DNA of 64,000 bases from Paragonimus skrjabini miyazakii (Eukaryota > Platyhelminthes > Trematoda > Plagiorchiida > Troglotrematidae). Position numbers and translations under genes: made by a program. The notes beneath the pieces were generated by a model, which worked only from the letters and a program-made list of their open reading frames with translations, made no database searches and had not been told where the DNA came from. The stretch lies in assembly GCA_014338405.1 (NCBI GenBank), contig JTDE01000166.1, positions 107,900 to 171,899 of the forward strand, read 5' to 3'. Numbering within the stretch: position 1 is the stretch's first letter; each line of letters begins with the position of its first letter. Positions 58,980-64,000 of this stretch are shown here, one piece after another.

Positions 58980-59349
58980 CTGCATCCAAACAGGAATGTC
59001 CGGTGCAACTTGATGTTTTTGGCCCAACAATTGTCAATAAAGAAAGCCCTTCTCGAACTACGTTTCTGGAAAGAGTAATGAGACCAATGCAGTACTGTTT
59101 TACATATTTCAATTGTCATATGAACTATAAACGTACTTACACTTCAAACTAAACTGGTTGTGTCAGCATCTGTCACTTTCCGATTTTCGCTGTGCTCAAA
59201 CCAAACTGAAACTGGTTACTCAACCTTAGCTGATAAATTCGATTCCTACAAAAAAACTTGGAGAGGCAGAAAGACACTGTTGCTCAGTAGTCAGTTTTGT
59301 ATAGAAATAGTGATAATCAGTCAAGCTGTTGGAAAAACATAACGCAATC
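58980..59349. other. unassigned sequence
   Basis: Opposed small frames (58934-59119, 58970-59152, 59160-59342) without domains. Confidence 0.4.
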
Positions 59350-59625
59350 TTATTTCAACTTGAACATCACTCGCAATTGATCGCAGCTGTCACATTCCCA
59401 TAGACTTTCCAGTCGGCCCCTTTCGAACAGAAACACTAGACTCGAGTTTCTCACTCATTAGAGCTCGTCGTCACATTAGGCACGACCAAATTATCGTATG
59501 TGATCACTCAACCACTTTCACTTGTGAGTAATCATCAGGTTGCCCGATCGTTTCGATAGGAGACACAATTACTGTCCGTTAACTCCAATCGATAACCCCG
59601 CGATTAGGACATCCTATTTTTTTAG
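59350..59625 (-). mobile_element. hammerhead SINE-like repeat with the tRNA-like part deleted
   Basis: The minus-strand order is the 5' edge GGATGTCCTAATCGCGGGGT (about 59600-59619), the 5' region with CGATCGGGCAACCTGATG and GTGGTTGAGTGATCACATAC, then directly GACGAGCTCTAATGAGTGAG, AAACTCGAGTCTAGTG and the tail to about 59350. Compared with the 25.75-kb copy, the whole box A to box B stretch and the first bases of the hammerhead core are missing, so only the 3' half of the ribozyme remains. Confidence 0.85.
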
Positions 59626-60544
59626 TAATTATTTGTGGATTCGATCTCGTTGTCGACATGCTGTGGATTACATCACCAGATGCGCATCTGAACGATGACA
59701 GACGTTTGTTTGTAAACAGTTGTAGGATTTGTGGCTCACACTAGTAACAACATTATGTGAGTTCGTTTGAAACGATCAATCCACAAACCGTCACCATGGT
59801 AACAGCTGGCCGTTGATACGTTGATTTTTTATCGGTTCGAAACTGCCGGTGTATTCGCAACAGTACCGTTCTCAGCACTAAACAATAATGTTTCCTCTGC
59901 GATGGATTACTTGCATTTTGTGTGCTAGACATAAGGGTCACGGAGTTGTCGCTTACAGAAAAGTTTAACATCAATTCGAATAGCATTCTTACGTACAGTT
60001 CCTCTGAGGACCGTGTCTTCTCAAGATGCAAGATCAATATTACAATGTATGTCTGGTGTTTAGGTCTCATCTACTTGTTTTCGGGTATCAGTAATTCGTC
60101 TCACCCTGTCTGTGCCGTTCCCTCGTCTATCCAACGTTTAGCCAGCATAGGGCATTTTTAAGGTGCAAAGCACGTCATATGAAAACCATCTCTGTCGTTT
60201 AAAGAGTTCACACTGCTTCACATATTTGCAGCAGAATTATATAAGGAAATATCGTTCGTGAACATCTTATTAGTCAACCTGTTGTCCAAAATCACTCGAA
60301 TTTTTCGTTACACCCTTCGATTTATCAACAACCGCTTAAATTACGACCACAAATGATGGTGACTATACCTATTGTGCACTGTTCAAGTGGGAGGTTAGCA
60401 TAGCATAGTTACGAGACTCGATTTTTCGTTCTCATAGTGAATCAATCAAGAATTTGCCCCGTATGTTAAACTGATCTTGTTGACAGCATACAGCTTCTGT
60501 AGTATACCCGATAAGAGGGAGAACGAGGATTCGCCAATCGTTTA
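59626..60544. other. unassigned sequence
   Basis: Opposed frames 59753-60070 (minus, 105 codons) and 59922-60161 (plus) without a recognised domain. Confidence 0.35.
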
Positions 60545-60633
60545 TCAAGAACACGTAACACTAGTCACTGTTCGTTCAGGTAGTTTGTCTTCACTTGGGG
60601 TCTCTTCTTCGGAGATTGCACAAATCGTCGGCT
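60545..60633 (-). CDS. weak candidate terminal exon
   Basis: On the minus strand a long pyrimidine tract (CTGCCTCCTTCCCTTGTG) leads to a TTGCAG|A acceptor at 60634. After it a frame reads PTICAISEEETPSEDKLPE and ends in SVTCS-stop at 60545. The acceptor is one of the best-looking in the window. The peptide has no recognised family and is short, so this is a suggestion only. It lies on the same strand as the exon candidate at 42.4 kb. Confidence 0.2.
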
Positions 60634-60712
60634 CTGCAACACAAGGGAAGGAGGCAGGGATTAGCCGCGGTTCAAAAGCATACGACGCGCGCTTTTCCAC
60701 TTTCGGTTTCAC

Positions 60713-61195
60713 TTTATACTTCGTTCTCTTTTTCCAAACTTTCCGTGTAAAGAAAACAGCCAATCAAAAAAACTTTTCCCATGAATTATTAGACATAGAC
60801 GTGTACCAATCTTTGACAGGCATCCTACAAAAGTGCTAATCTCAATTGTTTATAGGTCCTGTTGTTATACTTGTCAATTCACATTTGACATGGTTAGAAA
60901 AACGGAGTGTTTTATTTACGTGAGTGGAATCGTTAGAGAATGTGACTGGGTAATGATACGCGATAATTTGGTAATGCCTAAGATGAATTCGATGTCACAG
61001 CGATTAACAGATATGCTTCCTGATAGTAATATCAGATATCAATTCCCGGTCGTGTCAAAGGTGAGCACCAAGAGCTAACATTTAGTATAGCGCTTCTTTT
61101 CAAAAGTAGGTGTCCGTAACTTCTATGGGAAAGCAACCGCTGCAATCAATTATGAGTAGTGTTTAATTCACACCAGCAAAGAACACTCATTTAGG
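60713..61195 (+). mobile_element. hammerhead SINE-like repeat, plus partner of 56845-57325
   Basis: The 5' ~250 bases are nearly identical to the minus copy at 57063-57325. Beyond about 60975 similarity drops sharply. The 3' half still shows family landmarks (ATCAATTCCCGGTCGTG, GCGCTTCTTTTCAAAAG, TTCTATGGGAAAGCAACC, CTGCAATCAATTATGAGTA). No hammerhead core survives. Confidence 0.7.
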
Positions 61196-61566
61196 GATGG
61201 AAAAATAATTGGATATCATGTAAGATTTCAATGAGTATTTTGAAGGCTTGGTTAACTGAACACGGATTAAATAAGCGTCTAACTATCCTAAGCATGCTCC
61301 CACTTCCGTAAATGCTGTGAAATCCAGTCCCGCTGAGTTTTGTTTTCGCCGGGAAGAGTGGGTTAAGTCGAACTCCAGTACCCATGCATTGTACAGCTTC
61401 TTTCAAAATGACATTTCGCACTATTTACTCCATGGGAATTCCACTTATCCCGATTGTTACTAATGCAGAAGGTTTTCGTGAGCTGACCTGGATACATTCA
61501 AACAAACAGATATCATCAGGTTAGGCAAATTATTTTAAGCGGTTTGGCTCAAAATATGGTCAGGTG
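61196..61566. other. unassigned sequence
   Basis: A 76-codon minus frame (61191-61421) has no known domain. Confidence 0.4.
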
Positions 61567-61741
61567 AAGGTGGGTGACATCACCTACTATGAGATGGTAG
61601 AGTACGATAGACATAAACTGAACAACAGTGTAAAGAAATCTAAACATTTCAATTTTCTGAATATGAGGATTTAATATGGCTGTTGTTCAGTTGATGTCAA
61701 TCGTACTCTACCACCTCATAGTAGGTGATGTCACCCACCTT
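61567..61741. repeat. 175-bp inverted repeat with 62-bp arms and a 51-base loop
   Basis: 61567-61628 and 61680-61741 are complementary at 59 of 62 positions. Mismatches fall at two places near the loop and one mid-arm. The arm starts AAGGTGGGTGACATCACCTA and ends CTGAACAACAG. The loop (61629-61679) is AT-rich. No second copy is seen in the window and no terminal target duplication was obvious. It could be a fold-back or MITE-like element, or a precursor of small RNA. Confidence 0.93.
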
Positions 61742-62689
61742 GGATGATTTCCAGTTGGAAATTGATAATTTGCTATTGAGTTAGCAAACTCCTTCATTGT
61801 ATTAAGTTTTCAATTTACTTGTGTGAATAGCACCGTCAATTGTTATATCAAGTGTTGTAGTTGCAAATGCTGTAAACGCTGCGATTTCGGTGTTCACAGA
61901 ATGTATGTTGGATGAGTGGATGGTATAATAAAAGTTCGAGGACCAGTGACTAAGGGCTAGAAAAGAAGGTTACCAGTTATAATCTCGTAAACTAAAATGC
62001 GACTGTTCTGTTGACTCCGAAACATACTTATATTAATAGGTTTCCTCGAGGAAATACTCCGATATTTGGAATTTATAATACGCTGATCTCACTATATTCA
62101 ACACCACACCAATATGACCCGCTGACCATTATTTCTGAAACCCAGTATTACAATAAACGGAGAACATTCATTTTGAGAATGTCATAATTTTCATATGACT
62201 GAAGGAAGCTCGATACGAACTACACGGTATTACAAGAGGATAATAATTGAACCATATGATTTCGGATTATTATTTTATACGAGTGGAAAAGTTTGTACTA
62301 AAATCTACGGGTCTCAAGATCTCCGTGTTCTGCAGATCAACACGCCAAATTACCCACGTCTTGATTTGTAGGTTCTGAACGTGCAATGATCGTTCTCACT
62401 TTTTTCATAATCGTAAACCTGAAGGTCATTGTTAAAATTCATCCTCGTCACTACGGAATAATTAACAAAACTACATATTCATTTGAACAGGTTGTTTACT
62501 ATTGAATAATAAGTACTGAATAGATTAGAGCAGTCCTGTACTAGAAGACATTTTTCCCATCCACAGATGTTCCACACAGTGAGGGGCCTTGTAAAGCTAT
62601 CAGAAACAGTCACAAAAAAATAAGTGGTTTCGTTCGAAATCGATCAGCCAAACGCTCACATTATTTAATAAAGTAATTTCCAATTTAAC
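61742..62689. other. unassigned sequence
   Basis: AT-rich with no recognised features. Confidence 0.4.
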
Positions 62690-63175
62690 GTCTACAATAC
62701 TTGGAGGGATGAAAAAAGAATGAATGACATTCTCTGTGACTTAGGACTATGGCAACCTCCCGTTCATAGATAATTGATTTTGTACACACAACACAAGTGT
62801 GAACCGGTTGTCGGGTCGGTTTCAGCAAATTGTAAGAACCGTGGGTTGTGGTGGCGCATTGTGATGGTGAGGGCTGAGATAAAGTCCACGTTGTGGCCAA
62901 TTTGCAGGATGTGTCGTCCGATCGACGAAGCTGGGGGCTCATGGTTTTCTGTGACTACAGTGTCTGGTTTTGAGACCTGTCTGTGAACCCACTTAGGTAC
63001 ATGTTCTTTCATTCTTGAGAACAATGATCTATCGGTTCTGCCTATGTAACTTTCTCCGCAGTTAAACGAGAATCGGTAAGCACGCTGTGATTTGGCGCCA
63101 ATAGATTGATCTCCTTTGATTGAATGCATAGGTCTGATTAAGGACCCTCAATTCGGCGGCGTTGTAAGTCCGTTT
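62690..63175 (-). pseudogene. Penelope-like element remnant G: GIY-YIG endonuclease
   Basis: The minus strand reads SIGAKSQRAYRFSFNCGESY, then IGRTDRSLFSRMKEHVPKWV: the EN core, with the first tyrosine (AYRF), YIG and the R..EH pair. PPASSIGRHILQIGHNVD and HHNPRFLQFAE follow, holding the late His and Glu. After FAE a frameshift occurs. The C-terminus is recognisable in the next phase as RFTLVLCVQNQLSMNGRLP to about 62750. The single cysteine arrangement (SFNCG) differs from the TCSCS of remnant E, so it is another PLE subfamily. RT and 3' hammerhead were not found. Confidence 0.88.
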
Positions 63176-63764
63176 CAATGTGGAGACAATTCGCTGAGTT
63201 GTTCGCATCGTCGCGATATCCTCTTTGAGCTACCCTACATTATTAATCGTGAAAGCAACGGTAAAATGTGTGTGTGTGTTCAGTGTTTGGCAATTAAACG
63301 GAACAATCGTTCACATTAATCATGATATCAAAAAGAAGTCAGGACTAACGTTGTATTATCTAAATGGGAATGTAATTTTCTCATTCAACTGGCTACCTAA
63401 GTCACTTCTTAAACCGACAGTAACATTTGTTTTCCATGAATACATAATATTATAACAAACAGTATGCGTTCTTTATAATAAATTTATGTCAGTATCTTGT
63501 GTGTAAATTGTTTTCCTTATTAATATTGCATAAAAGATTGACAGAACTAAGCCGGTCAAAACAACGTTATTACAACAATACCAAGTCAAGCAAATGATAC
63601 GCTTTATACACATCTAAAGATGAGATTTTCACTTTTATCTATATTTCGTATCATATAATAATGATGATATTAATGATTGTCGTAGACCATTATGAAAAAA
63701 TTTGTGGATTCATGATTTCAGTTGCGTAAGGAATTATCGGTATAAGTATAAGTATAAGACAAAC
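63176..63764. other. unassigned sequence
   Basis: Short overlapping frames at 63116-63319 and 63225-63455; a GT run near 63267-63278. Otherwise AT-rich without signal. Confidence 0.4.
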
Positions 63765-63935
63765 AGCTGTAACATTTCCATAAACCTTCCAGTCGGCCCC
63801 TTTCGGAAAAAAGCGTATACTCAAATTTTGCTCCTGGTAGAGCTCATATGCATTGCATATCCTTGCCACAGCCAATACTAAAACTCATGCCACGCTTTCA
63901 TGAGGGAACCGTGTAGATCACTGTACTAATGGTTG
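63765..63935 (-). mobile_element. degenerate hammerhead SINE-like repeat
   Basis: Minus-strand order: CGGTTCCCTCATGAAAGCGT (tRNA-like part), GGCAAGGATATGCAATGCAT, GAGCTCTACCAGGAGCAAAA (hammerhead stem II region, core lost), CGAAAGGGGCCGACTGGAAG and a mutated tail to about 63765. The CTGANGA core is CATATGA, so it is inactive. Confidence 0.7.
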
Positions 63936-64000
63936 GCAGCATCCGAAACGGATTAGCCTGTCACAGTGACCGAAGCCAAAGGACGCCTGCGCTTTAAACC

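Noticed and set aside
1..64000. CRISPR arrays, bacterial operons, rRNA genes
   Set aside because: No regularly spaced repeats, no Shine-Dalgarno plus long ORF organisation, and no conserved rRNA segments; the repeat content is eukaryotic.

Overview
This window looks like a gene-poor, AT-rich stretch of a flatworm genome, most probably a digenean trematode (fluke). The inference rests on repeat content, not on any recognised host gene. Penelope-like elements (PLEs) with GIY-YIG endonuclease domains are abundant. A tRNA-derived short repeat carries a hammerhead ribozyme, an architecture known from schistosome SM-alpha repeats. There is no bacterial or viral gene organisation, and most open frames are short and overlap in several phases. 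Two assembly gaps of exactly 100 N (11679-11778 and 52184-52283) show this is a draft scaffold.

Layout. Bases 700-4005 and 49897-54770 are inverted copies of one long repeat; the right copy is interrupted by a PLE reverse-transcriptase (RT) fragment. A Ty3/gypsy integrase tail lies near 6.5 kb. A PLE with RT and endonuclease (EN) remnants lies at 13.4-14.4 kb, and a LINE RT scrap at 18.5 kb. A PLE EN with a candidate hammerhead lies at 23.4-23.8 kb. A head-to-head pair of hammerhead SINE-like copies sits at 25.75-26.33 kb. A near-perfect hairpin lies at 28.6 kb. PLE fragments on the minus strand lie at 32.0-33.5 and 34.6-35.4 kb. A gypsy gag/protease remnant lies at 37.9-38.4 kb and another hammerhead SINE copy at 40.8 kb. 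A good candidate host exon lies at 42.4 kb on the minus strand. A PLE EN at 48.7-49.4 kb is joined to an inverted hammerhead SINE. The right end (56.8-64 kb) holds more SINE copies, a 62-bp-stem hairpin and one more PLE EN.

How the parts fit together. Two hammerhead classes are visible. The first is in the tRNA-like SINE family: box A, box B, then a type I hammerhead with a 5-bp stem I, a 5-bp stem II and a tiny stem III ending in a TCGA loop. The second lies shortly after the PLE EN stop codon. It has the CTGANGA core, a stem III made of the palindrome ATGTTAACAT, and a stem II so small that its loop is (or overlaps) the AATAAA polyadenylation hexamer. Both PLE EN copies that keep this 3' motif are joined at their truncated 5' side to a piece of the hammerhead SINE. 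No intact host gene is visible. The window may be intergenic or a long intron; the 42.4-kb exon and a weaker candidate at 60.6 kb are both on the minus strand.
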